Of a stretch of DNA of 49,803 bases, positions 1-8,845 are shown piece after piece; within the stretch, counting starts at the first letter, position 1, and each line of letters begins with the position of its first letter. The translations under genes and the position numbers were made by a program. The stretch comes from Colwellia sp. GTDB taxonomy: Bacteria > Pseudomonadota > Gammaproteobacteria > Enterobacterales > Alteromonadaceae. Below the pieces are notes generated by a model that worked only from the letters and a program-made list of their open reading frames with translations, made no database searches and had not been told where the DNA came from. The stretch spans positions 1 through 49,803 of the forward strand of contig JAESPR010000085.1 in NCBI GenBank assembly GCA_016765685.1, written 5' to 3'.

Positions 1-1
1 G

Positions 2-97
2 ATCGTGTACAAGTGCTGGCAGGATGGAAAACCATATAATGAAACTCAGTACTTACGAGCTTTAAAAGATAGGGGTTCGCCATTGATTTCAGGCTAA
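2..97 (+). pseudogene. C-terminal end of a probable IS110-family transposase (runs off the left edge)
   Basis: The second forward frame is open from the window edge to a TAA at 95-97 and encodes 31 residues, including YKCWQDGKPYNE and LKDRGSPL. This resembles the C-terminal tail of IS110/IS1111-type transposases as I remember them (Y/F-R/K-C-W-Q-D, then a short helix and a K-R-G-S-P-L tail). Only the 3' end is visible, so it may be an intact element or a remnant. The match is from memory and short, so the call is tentative. Confidence 0.4.
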
Positions 98-401
98 ATT
101 TAACTTGATCTCAGGCTCAGGGCGTGAAGCGAGGTAGAACTCATTTTTAGATCACATACTCTAATGCGAAAACGCTCCCAAACCGAGATGGAATAAAGTT
201 TTCTATACTTAAGGTGGAAATTATTGAGAGAGCATTCTATAAAAAGCTTCGCGTGAATGTTAGAGATCTAACTTACTGATTTAACGGTTATGCCAATTTT
301 TGCAGTTTTACTAATACCTTCGACATTGTCATACCAGAACGTAGTTTTTTACATAACAGCATTAAGCAACTAAACTTTTTAGTAGGAACATTAAAAAAGC
401 C

Positions 402-429
402 TTGACAGAAGAGGGACTTTCCATAAAAC
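402..429 (+). promoter_or_regulatory. Candidate sigma70 promoter of the xdhA operon
   Basis: A perfect -35 box TTGACA (402-407) is followed by a 16-nt spacer and TAAAAC (424-429), which matches four of six -10 positions. Transcription would start near 435 and give a leader of about 175 nt. The 16-bp palindrome at 429-444 would cover the start site, as expected for a repressor operator. A second possible -10 (TATAAT at 549-554) is an alternative, so which promoter is used is not settled by sequence. Confidence 0.4.
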
Positions 430-444
430 TGACATTTGTGTCAG
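429..444. promoter_or_regulatory. 16-bp palindrome, candidate operator
   Basis: CTGACA-TTTG-TGTCAG is a perfect 6-bp inverted repeat around a 4-bp centre. It abuts the predicted -10 box of the xdhA operon. Almost the same element (CTGACA-GTCA-TGTCAA) lies in front of the ABC transporter operon at 29528-29543. The binding protein is unknown; regulators encoded in this window are the IclR-type protein at 12163 and the TetR-type protein at 22509. Confidence 0.45.
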
Positions 445-448
445 GTTT

Positions 449-510
449 TTGGTTGTGCCATTACATAGTTTGAAGTTTAAAGATCACTTCGTAATAACCA
501 AGCCTTTTTT
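449..510 (+). terminator. Hairpin plus T run in the xdhA leader, candidate attenuator
   Basis: Three stacked stems pair TTGGTT (449-454) with AACCAA (496-501), ATTAC (460-464) with GTAAT (491-495), and GAAGT (472-476) with ACTTC (486-490). Bulges occur only on the 5' side, and the apical loop is 9 nt. After GCC a T6 run (505-510) follows, then AATTTT. The shape is that of a factor-independent terminator. If the promoter at 402-429 is used, it lies inside the leader and could attenuate the whole operon; if the later -10 is used, it would only insulate from upstream transcription. Confidence 0.45.
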
Positions 511-609
511 AATTTTATATTATTTGGGAGATTAGTGTACACAGCACCTATAATCCACTGAAGTGCATATATTAGTAAGTCGCTCACATAGCAAAAGGTT
601 TTCAGTTAC

Positions 610-2091
610 ATGATAAAGTTTTTACTCAATGATCAAGCACAACAGCTTGATAATATCGACCCTAATACCACGGTATTAGACTACTTAAGAGAAGTGCAGT
701 TGCGCACAGGTACCAAAGAAGGCTGTGCGTCGGGTGACTGTGGCGCTTGTACTGTTGTTATTGCTGAAGGCACAGCGCAAAATAATTTAAGTTATCAAGC
801 AATAAACGCGTGTATTACACCCGTTGGTAATTTACACGGTAAGCAGCTTATCACCGTAGAAGATTTAAAAAATGGCGATACACTTCACCCCGTGCAACAA
901 GCAATGGTCGATAATCATGGCTCTCAATGTGGTTTTTGTACCCCCGGTTTTGTTATGTCAATGTTTGCTTATCGTAAAAGTTATGATAAACCTGAAAAAG
1001 AGTCCATTATCGAAGCCTTAGGCGGCAATTTATGTCGTTGTACCGGTTATCGTCCGATATTAGATGCTGCCGTTAAAATGTTCGATCCCGCTTTAGACGA
1101 CCAATTTACGACCCGTGAGCCAGAGATCATTGAAAAATTAGCGGTGATTAACAATGAAAACTTAACCATCAGCTTAACCAATGAAAACAAACAGTATTTT
1201 GCTCCAACTTCTGTTGAGGAATTAGCAGAGTTAATGATAGCGCACCCTAAAGCGCGCTTAGTCGCAGGGGGAACGGATCTTTGTTTAGAATTTACTCAAA
1301 TGTTAAAAGAGATTGACTGTCTTATTTATACTGGTCAGGTAAAAGAGCTGCAAACTATTGAATTATCGAATGATACTTTAACCATTGGCGCAGCGGTTAC
1401 TTACAACCAAGCTAAGTCTTTATTGGTAGATCAATACCCCGATTTAGATGAATTAATTGAGCGTTTAGGCTCCTATCAAATTCGTAACCAAGCAACCATT
1501 GCGGGTAATGTAGGTAACGCTTCTCCTATTGGCGATATGCCTCCGGTATTAATAGCCTTAGGCGCAAAGCTGGTGTTACGTAAAGGTGATGTCCGCCGCA
1601 CAGTTAGCGTTGAAGAATATTTTGTTCGCTATAAGGTTACACTATTACAAACCAGTGAGTTTATTGAACAAGTTCTTGTGCCTGTCGCTAATCATGACTA
1701 TCAGTTTAAAGTGTATAAAATTAGTAAACGTTTAGAAGATGATATTTCCGCCACTTGTGGTGCCTTCAATTTAGCCTTTGCAAAAAACGCCGACGGCAAA
1801 ACAATAGTCAAAGATGCCATGATAGCCTTTGGTGGCATGGCAGAAATCCCCAAACGAGCCACGCACTGTGAACAAGCGTTAATTAACCAAGTGTGGGATA
1901 AAGCCACCATTAAACTGGCAATGACCGCCTTAGCTAATGACTTTAGCCCCATTAGTGACTTTAGAGCCAGCGCTGATTACCGTTTGAAAGTTTCACAAAA
2001 TTTATTACCGCGTTTCTTTTTAGAATGTCAGCAAGCACACCTTCAATCGCCAGCAACAAGCATTCCAGTGAGGTTAACTCATCATGCGTAG
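610..2091 (+). CDS. xdhA: Xanthine dehydrogenase small subunit (2Fe-2S and FAD domains)
   Basis: Cytoplasmic subunit that passes electrons from the molybdenum subunit to FAD and NAD+ while xanthine or hypoxanthine is oxidised to urate. The N-terminal plant-ferredoxin-like domain shows GCASGDCGAC (residues about 38-47) and the second 2Fe-2S domain shows CGFCTPG and CRCTGY (about 112-155). The FAD domain carries VAGGTDL (about 217) and the typical RNQATIAGNVGNASPIGD segment (about 294-311). At 493 residues the two domains are in one chain, as in bacterial XdhA. It is first in the operon and overlaps xdhB by 8 nt. The ribosome binding site (AAGG, 11 nt upstream) is weak. Confidence 0.95.
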   Translation: MIKFLLNDQAQQLDNIDPNTTVLDYLREVQLRTGTKEGCASGDCGACTVVIAEGTAQNNLSYQAINACITPVGNLHGKQLITVEDLKNGDTLHPVQQAMVDNHGSQCGFCTPGFVMSMFAYRKSYDKPEKESIIEALGGNLCRCTGYRPILDAAVKMFDPALDDQFTTREPEIIEKLAVINNENLTISLTNENKQYFAPTSVEELAELMIAHPKARLVAGGTDLCLEFTQMLKEIDCLIYTGQVKELQTIELSNDTLTIGAAVTYNQAKSLLVDQYPDLDELIERLGSYQIRNQATIAGNVGNASPIGDMPPVLIALGAKLVLRKGDVRRTVSVEEYFVRYKVTLLQTSEFIEQVLVPVANHDYQFKVYKISKRLEDDISATCGAFNLAFAKNADGKTIVKDAMIAFGGMAEIPKRATHCEQALINQVWDKATIKLAMTALANDFSPISDFRASADYRLKVSQNLLPRFFLECQQAHLQSPATSIPVRLTHHA

Positions 2092-4441
2092 TCTTCCTAA
2101 AAATCAAGTGGTAACCACCTCTTCAAGCAAAACCTTTATTGGCAAAAATCAAAAACATGAAAGTGCCGATAAACATGTCAGTGGTGAGGCACTTTATGTG
2201 GATGATCAACCTAGTAATGCCAATACTTTACATGCTTACATTGGTTTAAGTACCGTGGCACGGGGGATAATTACCAAGTTAGACTTGTCAAAAGTTAAAG
2301 CCGCTAAAGGTGTGGTTGATATTCTAATCTTAAAGGATGTGCCTGGTCATACCGACATTGGCCCTATTTTTCCTGGCGATCCATTAATGGTAAATGAAGG
2401 TGATGAAGTACAGTTTTATGGCCAAGTTTTATTTGCGGTTGCTGCCACTAGTCACGATTTAGCCCGTAAAGCCGCCAAATTATCCATAGTAGAGTATCAA
2501 CAAAAAACGGCTGATATCACCATAGAACAAGGCTTAGCCAATGAAAGTTTTGTTCGCCCTAGCCATACCATACAATGTGGTGACACCAAACAAGCCTTAG
2601 CACGCGCCCACCATACGTTGTCGGGTGAAATGCAAATAGGCGGTCAAGAGCAAATGTATTTAGAGGGGCAAGCGTCCTATTGCGTACCAACAGAAGATGG
2701 CGGCATGACTGTTTATACGTCAACGCAAAATCCGTCTGAAGGACAAAAGTTAGTCGCCGAAGTATTAAATGTGCCGTTAAGTAAAGTGACTGTTGATATG
2801 CGCCGTATGGGTGGTGGTTTTGGCGGTAAAGAAACTAATGCCAATCAATGGGCATGTATCGCCGCTTTATTAGCCAACAAAACCAATCGAGCCGTTAAAA
2901 TAAAACTAGCCCGTGCTGACGATATGGTTGCTACCGGAAAACGTCACCATTTTTTAAGCCAATATAAAGTCGGCTTTGATGAGTGTGGTTTGATCCAAGC
3001 GCTTGATATTACCCTGTCGGGCGGTTGTGGTATTTCACCCGATCTTTCTGATGCCATTGTTGACCGCGCTATGTTTCACTGTGATAACGCCTATCATTTA
3101 GCCAATGCCAATATTACCGGACATCGTGTCAAAACCAATACCGTATCAAATACCGCTTTTAGAGGTTTTGGTGGCCCCCAAGGCATGGTGGCCATTGAAA
3201 ATATCATCGACAATGTTGCCCGAGTAGTGGGAAAAGATCCGCTTGAGATACGTAAACTTAATTTTTATGGCGCAAAAGGTAATAGAGATGTTACTCCTTA
3301 TGGGCAAAAAATTGAGCAACACATCATTCCTGATTTAGTCACGCGCCTAGAAAAAACCTCAAACTATCAACAACGCCGCCAAGCAATAGCTGAGTTTAAT
3401 AAAGCCAGCCCGATATTAAAAAAAGGCTTGTCGTTAACACCGGTTAAATTTGGTATTTCATTTACTGCGCAGCACCTAAATCAAGCCGGCGCTTTGGTGC
3501 ATGTATACACCGATGGCTCAATTGCATTAAACCATGGTGGCACTGAAATGGGACAAGGCTTGTTTACCAAAATAGCCCAAATCGTTGCCTATGAATTCAG
3601 CGTTGATATCGACACCGTTAACTGTATGTCAACCCGTACCGATAAAGTACCGAATACTTCGCCTACCGCCGCATCGTCAGGTACTGACTTAAATGGTATG
3701 GCGGCGCGAGATGCCGTGCTTAAAATTAAACAACGCATGATAAATTTTGCCTGCGAACATTTTAACCTTAACGCAACTGAGATCAGCTTTAACAATAACC
3801 AAGTGATCGCTGCTCAGCAAACCTTTAGCTTTGCCGAATTCGCGCAGCTTGCTTATATGAACCGTGTCAGTTTAAGTGCCACTGGTTATTATAAAACCCC
3901 TAAAATTTATTATGATCGCGAAAAAGGTCAAGGCCATCCTTTCTTTTATTATGCCAACGGTGCTGCGGTATCAGAAGTATTGATTGATACCTTAACTGGC
4001 GAAAACAAAGTACTGCGGGTTGATATTTGCCAAGATGTGGGTCAGTCGCTCAACCCTGCCATAGATATTGGTCAAGTAGAAGGCGCTTTTATTCAAGGCA
4101 TGGGGTGGATGACCACCGTAGAATTAGTATGGGGGGATGATGGCCGTTTACAAACCATGAATCCAGCGGGGTATAAAATCCCCGCCATTGGCGATACACC
4201 AACTGAGTTCAATGTAGAGTTAATGCCTGATAGTCCAAATATTGAAGCGACCATTTTTCACTCTAAAGCCGTTGGTGAACCACCGTTAATGTTAGGGATT
4301 TCAGTATGGTGCGCCATACGTGATGCACTATCAAGCATTAGTGATTACCAATACAGCCCGTCATTAGATACACCGGCAACACCAGAGCGTATTTTGGCTG
4401 CTTGCGAACAAATGTCGAATTTAGCGGCTAAACAAGCATAA
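2084..4441 (+). CDS. xdhB: Xanthine dehydrogenase molybdopterin-binding large subunit
   Basis: Catalytic subunit carrying the molybdenum cofactor. Visible family signatures are GGQEQMYLEGQ (about residue 186), RRMGGGFGGKE (about 240-251), the substrate-site RGFGGPQG (about 360), GTEMGQGLFTK (about 486) and the C-terminal KAVGEPPLMLG (about 727), whose Glu is the expected catalytic base. Its 785 residues are normal for bacterial XdhB. The start lies inside the end of xdhA, so translation is probably coupled. There are no signs of truncation. It works as a heterotetramer or larger complex with XdhA and needs XdhC for cofactor insertion. Confidence 0.95.
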   Translation: MRSLPKNQVVTTSSSKTFIGKNQKHESADKHVSGEALYVDDQPSNANTLHAYIGLSTVARGIITKLDLSKVKAAKGVVDILILKDVPGHTDIGPIFPGDPLMVNEGDEVQFYGQVLFAVAATSHDLARKAAKLSIVEYQQKTADITIEQGLANESFVRPSHTIQCGDTKQALARAHHTLSGEMQIGGQEQMYLEGQASYCVPTEDGGMTVYTSTQNPSEGQKLVAEVLNVPLSKVTVDMRRMGGGFGGKETNANQWACIAALLANKTNRAVKIKLARADDMVATGKRHHFLSQYKVGFDECGLIQALDITLSGGCGISPDLSDAIVDRAMFHCDNAYHLANANITGHRVKTNTVSNTAFRGFGGPQGMVAIENIIDNVARVVGKDPLEIRKLNFYGAKGNRDVTPYGQKIEQHIIPDLVTRLEKTSNYQQRRQAIAEFNKASPILKKGLSLTPVKFGISFTAQHLNQAGALVHVYTDGSIALNHGGTEMGQGLFTKIAQIVAYEFSVDIDTVNCMSTRTDKVPNTSPTAASSGTDLNGMAARDAVLKIKQRMINFACEHFNLNATEISFNNNQVIAAQQTFSFAEFAQLAYMNRVSLSATGYYKTPKIYYDREKGQGHPFFYYANGAAVSEVLIDTLTGENKVLRVDICQDVGQSLNPAIDIGQVEGAFIQGMGWMTTVELVWGDDGRLQTMNPAGYKIPAIGDTPTEFNVELMPDSPNIEATIFHSKAVGEPPLMLGISVWCAIRDALSSISDYQYSPSLDTPATPERILAACEQMSNLAAKQA

Positions 4442-4454
4442 AGAGGAGTGTGCG

Positions 4455-5405
4455 ATGAATACCAATATGCCGTGGTTTGAAACGGTTGCTCAATTAGCCG
4501 CTAAAGGACAAGCGTATGTGCTAATGACTATCATGGGTGTAAGTGGCTCTACGCCACGAAATAGCGGCACTAAAATGGTGGTGACTTTTGATGGCATCAT
4601 CGGTCAATCAACCACCAGTTTTGGCACTATTGGTGGTGGTCATTTAGAATTTAAGGCCATTGCCATGGCAACAACAATGTTACAGGAAGGCCAAGTAAAT
4701 CAGCAGGCACAGCAACGCATTGAACATTTCCCCTTGGGTGCTAAGTTAGGTCAATGTTGCGGTGGGCAAGCAACAATATTATTTGAAAGCTTTGTTGGTT
4801 CAACTTTAAATATTATGCTCTTTGGCGCAGGGCATGTGGGTAAAGCACTAGCCGGAATATTGGCACAACTGCCATGTCGATTACATTGGGTCGATAATCG
4901 CGCAAGTGAATTTCCCACTGATACAGACATTAAAACGTTGGGCGGTAATGTCATTAAAGTGCTTAGTGACTCACCCGCAGACGAAGTGGCCGCCATGCCA
5001 GCTAATAGTTATTTTATTATTATGACGCATAATCATGGGCTCGATTTTGATATCAGCGAAGCCGCGGTAAAAAGAAATGATGCTCGTTACATTGGTTTGA
5101 TTGGCTCAGCAACCAAGTGGCAGCGCTTTAAAATGCGCTTTGAGCATCGTGATATTAACAACAGCCTTTATCAACAAATTAGCTGTCCGGTTGGGCTATC
5201 ACAAGTCCCCGGAAAGTTACCCATTGAAGTCGCGGTTTCTATTGCCGGCGAAGTGATTAATAACTTTCATCAAGACCACCCTAACAAAGCGGGTCAACAA
5301 GGCGTGCATTGGCACGACCTTAAATCATTAGCGCGTGATTTAACCGATGTTGCCGTTAAATCAGCACAGCAGCCAACACAAATTCAGGAAAATACCCTCT
5401 CATGA
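4455..5405 (+). CDS. xdhC: Xanthine dehydrogenase accessory protein XdhC
   Basis: Cofactor chaperone that binds the molybdenum cofactor, helps its sulfuration and delivers it to XdhB; it is not part of the final enzyme. The XdhC/CoxI N-terminal domain shows VSGSTPRNSGTKM and GTIGGGHLEFKAI (about 56-68) and the CCGGQ motif (about 100), followed by a Rossmann-type domain starting at MLFGAGHVGKAL (about 121). A good Shine-Dalgarno (AGAGGAG) precedes the ATG. The stop overlaps the allantoinase start as ATGA, indicating coupling. Confidence 0.93.
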   Translation: MNTNMPWFETVAQLAAKGQAYVLMTIMGVSGSTPRNSGTKMVVTFDGIIGQSTTSFGTIGGGHLEFKAIAMATTMLQEGQVNQQAQQRIEHFPLGAKLGQCCGGQATILFESFVGSTLNIMLFGAGHVGKALAGILAQLPCRLHWVDNRASEFPTDTDIKTLGGNVIKVLSDSPADEVAAMPANSYFIIMTHNHGLDFDISEAAVKRNDARYIGLIGSATKWQRFKMRFEHRDINNSLYQQISCPVGLSQVPGKLPIEVAVSIAGEVINNFHQDHPNKAGQQGVHWHDLKSLARDLTDVAVKSAQQPTQIQENTLS

Positions 5406-6796
5406 ACAATAACAGTATGAACAGTAAAGAAATCAACTATGCCCTATTCAGCAATAAGGTATTAATTGACGGCACGTTACAAGCCGCAGTAGTTATTATC
5501 GAACAGGAAAAATTTCAGCAAATATTATCACTAGATGAATTTGAACAGGCCGGCCTTGATATCGAGTTACTTGATTTCGCCGATAAAACTATTTTACCCG
5601 GCTTAGTCGATACTCATGTGCACATTAATCAACCCGGCCGTACTGAATGGGAAGGTTTTAATACCGCCACCCAAGCCGCCGCCGCGGGTGGTATAACTAC
5701 CGTGGTTGACATGCCGCTTAATTGCAGCCCCGTCACAACTACTGCCGATGCGTTACAGCAAAAGCTTGATTCATTACAGGGGCAACTCTGGATAGATTGT
5801 GGTTTTTGGGGTGGTGTTACCCCACATAACTTAAATGAACTCGATGAACTCATCCAAGCCGGTGTTTTAGGGGTTAAATCTTTTACCATTCATTCAGGCA
5901 TTGATGAATTCCCACAGTCTCACCCTGAACACCTAAGCCAAGCTATTCGTACTTTGGCTAAATACAATATTCCTTATTTAATTCATGCCGAATTAGAGCC
6001 TAAAAACAGCGAAGAAATCGAGATAGGCGATAAATACCAAAGCTTTTTAGCTTCTCGCCCTAAAAGCTGGGAAAACGATGCCATCGATATGATGATTTCC
6101 CTAGCACAAGAAGCAAAAGGCGTTGGTTCAAATGGTAAAATTCATATAGTGCATTTATCGTCTGCCGACGCCATTGATGCCATTAAAACCGCACAACAGC
6201 AAGGTTTACAAATTACTGCTGAGTCTTGCCCTCATTATCTAACACTATTTTCTGAAAGCATTCCTGATGGTAAAACCGTGTTTAAATGCTGCCCTCCCAT
6301 TCGTGAAGACGCCAACCGCCATTTATTATGGCAAGGTTTGGCTGATGGCATTATCGAATTTATTGTCTCTGATCATTCCCCTTGCACACCACAATTAAAA
6401 CACATCGACAGCGGTGATATTGAGCATGCGTGGGGCGGTATATCATCACTGCAATTTGGTTTATCCATTATTTGGTCTGAGGCTAAAGAGCGCGGTTATT
6501 CTCTTGAACAAGTTATTGACTGGATGGCAACCCGTCCCGCAACTTTTGCGGGCTTAGGCGATAAAAAAGGTCAAATCAAAGCAGGTTTTGACGCCGACTT
6601 TATAATTTTTGATGCCGATGCTAACTACACCATCACCACTGAAATGATCAAATACCGCCATAAAATCACCCCTTATGAAGGCCGTAAAGTACTAGGGGTT
6701 GTTGAGCAGACGTTTGTGCGTGGTCAACAAGTCTTCTCGCAAGGTGAAATACTCGGCGCACCAATCGGTCAAACAATTTTGGCAGACTACACGTAA
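5402..6796 (+). CDS. allB: Allantoinase (cyclic amidohydrolase)
   Basis: Hydrolyses allantoin to allantoate in the cytoplasm. The amidohydrolase fold shows LPGLVDTHVHINQPGRTEWEG (first two metal His near residue 72), the lysine expected to be carboxylated in GVKSFTIHSG (about 157), metal His in IHAELE (about 197) and HIVHLSS (about 245), and the catalytic Asp in VSDHSPC (about 321). Its 464 residues are typical. Several Met codons near the start (residues 1, 6) are possible; the first overlaps the xdhC stop and is chosen for coupling. Dihydropyrimidinase is excluded by the allantoinase-type motifs and by context. Confidence 0.93.
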   Translation: MNNNSMNSKEINYALFSNKVLIDGTLQAAVVIIEQEKFQQILSLDEFEQAGLDIELLDFADKTILPGLVDTHVHINQPGRTEWEGFNTATQAAAAGGITTVVDMPLNCSPVTTTADALQQKLDSLQGQLWIDCGFWGGVTPHNLNELDELIQAGVLGVKSFTIHSGIDEFPQSHPEHLSQAIRTLAKYNIPYLIHAELEPKNSEEIEIGDKYQSFLASRPKSWENDAIDMMISLAQEAKGVGSNGKIHIVHLSSADAIDAIKTAQQQGLQITAESCPHYLTLFSESIPDGKTVFKCCPPIREDANRHLLWQGLADGIIEFIVSDHSPCTPQLKHIDSGDIEHAWGGISSLQFGLSIIWSEAKERGYSLEQVIDWMATRPATFAGLGDKKGQIKAGFDADFIIFDADANYTITTEMIKYRHKITPYEGRKVLGVVEQTFVRGQQVFSQGEILGAPIGQTILADYT

Positions 6797-6872
6797 TTAG
6801 CCTAGTTACCGATTCAGTCTCTATAAATTGACCTTAGAGCCAAAATAATAAATAAATTAACAAGAGAAAAAC

Positions 6873-7928
6873 ATGATTAATAATGAAATCACCGATGATA
6901 CCTATGCATCACAATACATTGACTTACTCAGCGAACGCGTTGGTGGCCGAGCTTTATCTTGCAGTGACGAATGGTTTGCCGAGTGCAGTAACTTAGTAAA
7001 AGCAGGTCGTGGTGTTTTTAAAGAGGGGCATTTTGTCGACACCGGCCAATGGATGGATGGTTGGGAATCTCGCCGTAGTTATGGTCGTAAAGACCGTATT
7101 GCTAGTGGCGCAGAGTATGACTGGTGTATTTTACGTTTAGGCATTACCGGGGTGATCTATGGTTTTGATGTCGATACTAATCACTTTCGTGGCAATGCCT
7201 CAGAGTTTGTCATGGTTGAAGGCGCTAATGTTGTCGGTGAAGTAGACGAGGAAACAACGTGGACTGAACTTTTAACTAAATCAGCAACTGATGCCCATAG
7301 CCAAAACTTATTTTCATGTGAAAATCGCGATGTGTGGACACATTTACGTTTAAGAATGTATCCCGACGGTGGCATTGCCCGTTTCCGCGCCTATGGTAAG
7401 GGTCAAATTGTTAAAGAAAACTTTATTGAAGGTGAATTAGTTGACTTAGCTTCAGTGAAAAATGGCGGCCGAGGCATTGCCGCGAGTGACATGTTTTATA
7501 GCTCACCTAGTAACCTTGTTATGCCTGAACGAGGCATTAATATGGGTGACGGTTGGGAAACTAAACGCCGTCGCGATCAAGCCAATGACTGGGCAATAAT
7601 TGAGTTAGGCTTACAAGGCACTATTCGTAAAGTACTGCTAGATACTGCCCACTTTAAAGGCAACTTTCCGGATCGTTTTTCGTTAGAAGCGGCAAATATT
7701 AGCGGTACTGATATTACCTCAGACACTATTACCTCAGACAAAGTGCAGTGGCAAACTATTATTTCAGCAAAACCTTTATATTCAGATCGTGAACATTTAT
7801 TTGTTAAAGAAATTGAAGCCGCTATTGAGACAGAATTTACTCATGTACGCGTTAATATTTTCCCTGATGGTGGTATTAGCCGTTTACGTATTTGGGGTTT
7901 GCCAAACTGGCAAACGATTGAGGCCTGA
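6873..7928 (+). CDS. alc: Allantoicase
   Basis: Hydrolyses allantoate to ureidoglycolate and urea. The protein consists of two related halves, as is typical of the family: residues about 45-180 contain DGWESRRSYG, DTNHFRGN and YPDGGIARFRAYG, and about 215-345 contain DGWETKRRRD, DTAHFKGN and FPDGGISRLRIWG. The length of 351 residues fits. A 76-nt gap separates it from allB, with an AAGAG ribosome binding site before the ATG. Its presence with allA means the allantoicase route is used rather than an ammonia-releasing allantoate amidohydrolase. Confidence 0.95.
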   Translation: MINNEITDDTYASQYIDLLSERVGGRALSCSDEWFAECSNLVKAGRGVFKEGHFVDTGQWMDGWESRRSYGRKDRIASGAEYDWCILRLGITGVIYGFDVDTNHFRGNASEFVMVEGANVVGEVDEETTWTELLTKSATDAHSQNLFSCENRDVWTHLRLRMYPDGGIARFRAYGKGQIVKENFIEGELVDLASVKNGGRGIAASDMFYSSPSNLVMPERGINMGDGWETKRRRDQANDWAIIELGLQGTIRKVLLDTAHFKGNFPDRFSLEAANISGTDITSDTITSDKVQWQTIISAKPLYSDREHLFVKEIEAAIETEFTHVRVNIFPDGGISRLRIWGLPNWQTIEA

Positions 7929-7931
7929 ACC

Positions 7932-8489
7932 ATGAGTAAAGAAATGAGCAAAAAAATGACGGTTGCAGCACTTAATAATGCGGATAATAAACAGGCCAGT
8001 TATCTTTTACGCCAATGCTGTACTAGTGATGCTTGGATTGATGCTTTAGTTGCGCAGCGTCCTTTTATTACTATTGAACAATTGCATATTGCCGCAGATA
8101 CTCACTGGCAAAAGCTTGCCGAAAAGGATTATTTGCAAGCCTTTGATGGTCATCCGAAAATAGGTGACGTGAGTTCACTAAAAGCAAAATATGCCAATAC
8201 CAAATTAGTCGCTTCAGGCGAGCAAAGCCGTGTCGAACAAGCCACAGATGCTATTATTGCCCAGTTATCGCAAGGAAATAGTGATTATCACGAAAAATTT
8301 GGCTTTATTTTCATTGTGTGTGCTACTGGAAAATCAGCAAAAGAAATGTCTGATTTATTACATGCACGTTTACCTAATAATAGAGCAACCGAAATTAGCA
8401 ATGCGGCAGTAGAGCAAGCGAAAATATTTCATTTAAGAATAGATAAGTTATTGGTAGATAACGAAAATTCATCTGGAGAAAAATCATGA
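7932..8489 (+). CDS. uraD: 2-oxo-4-hydroxy-4-carboxy-5-ureidoimidazoline (OHCU) decarboxylase
   Basis: Decarboxylates OHCU to S-allantoin, the last step of urate breakdown to allantoin. Family marks are the catalytic HPKIGD segment (about residue 74), the SGEQ segment (about 96) and FGFIFIVCATGKS (about 119-131). The N-terminus has three closely spaced Met codons (1, 5, 9); the first is 3 nt after the allantoicase stop and is preferred. It overlaps uraH by 4 nt (ATGA). Confidence 0.92.
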   Translation: MSKEMSKKMTVAALNNADNKQASYLLRQCCTSDAWIDALVAQRPFITIEQLHIAADTHWQKLAEKDYLQAFDGHPKIGDVSSLKAKYANTKLVASGEQSRVEQATDAIIAQLSQGNSDYHEKFGFIFIVCATGKSAKEMSDLLHARLPNNRATEISNAAVEQAKIFHLRIDKLLVDNENSSGEKS

Positions 8490-8842
8490 GCCAAGCTAGC
8501 GTAGGTCAAATCACCACTCATATTCTCGATATATCACGCGGTGCGCCCGCGCGCAACGTACCCATTACCTTATCTTATTTAAACGAAGGGCAATGGCAAG
8601 TGATCGGCAGCAGCAAAACCAATGAAGATGGTCGTATTCCTGATTTATGTGAAGTTGGCGTGGTACAAGCTGCCGGTACTTACCAAATGCATTTTGATAC
8701 CCAAGCTTACTTTACCGCCATGGGTGATCCTGTTTTCTATCCTTGGGCTGATGTGGTTTTTACTATTGAAGGTGATGGTCAACATTACCATGTGCCGTTG
8801 TTATTATCGGCCTTTGGTCATTCGACCTACCGAGGCAGCTAA
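8486..8842 (+). CDS. uraH: 5-hydroxyisourate hydrolase (transthyretin-like)
   Basis: Hydrolyses 5-hydroxyisourate, the PuuD product, to OHCU. It shows HILDISRGAPARNV (about residues 12-25) and ends with the invariant YRGS C-terminus after HYHVPLLLSAFGHS. The 118 residues and lack of a signal peptide indicate a cytoplasmic enzyme. The Shine-Dalgarno (GGAG) lies within the end of uraD and the genes overlap by 4 nt, so the two consecutive pathway enzymes are translationally coupled. Confidence 0.95.
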   Translation: MSQASVGQITTHILDISRGAPARNVPITLSYLNEGQWQVIGSSKTNEDGRIPDLCEVGVVQAAGTYQMHFDTQAYFTAMGDPVFYPWADVVFTIEGDGQHYHVPLLLSAFGHSTYRGS

Positions 8843-8845
8843 AAT

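Larger units (their letters stand above)
98..609. other. 512-bp intergenic region upstream of xdhA
   Basis: No coding region is apparent here. Positions 98 to about 400 show nothing clear and may hold the non-coding end of the insertion sequence whose transposase ends at 97. From 402 onward there is a candidate sigma70 promoter, a 16-bp palindrome and a long hairpin followed by a T run, each listed separately. A second possible -10 box (TATAAT, 549-554) lies 55 nt before the xdhA start; its best -35 (TTGGGA, 524-529) is poor and the spacer is 19 nt. Confidence 0.6.

Noticed and set aside
1701..1952. Minus-strand open frame inside xdhA, as an example of several similar ones inside real genes
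   Set aside because: It lies wholly within a well-supported gene and encodes a protein with no recognisable features.
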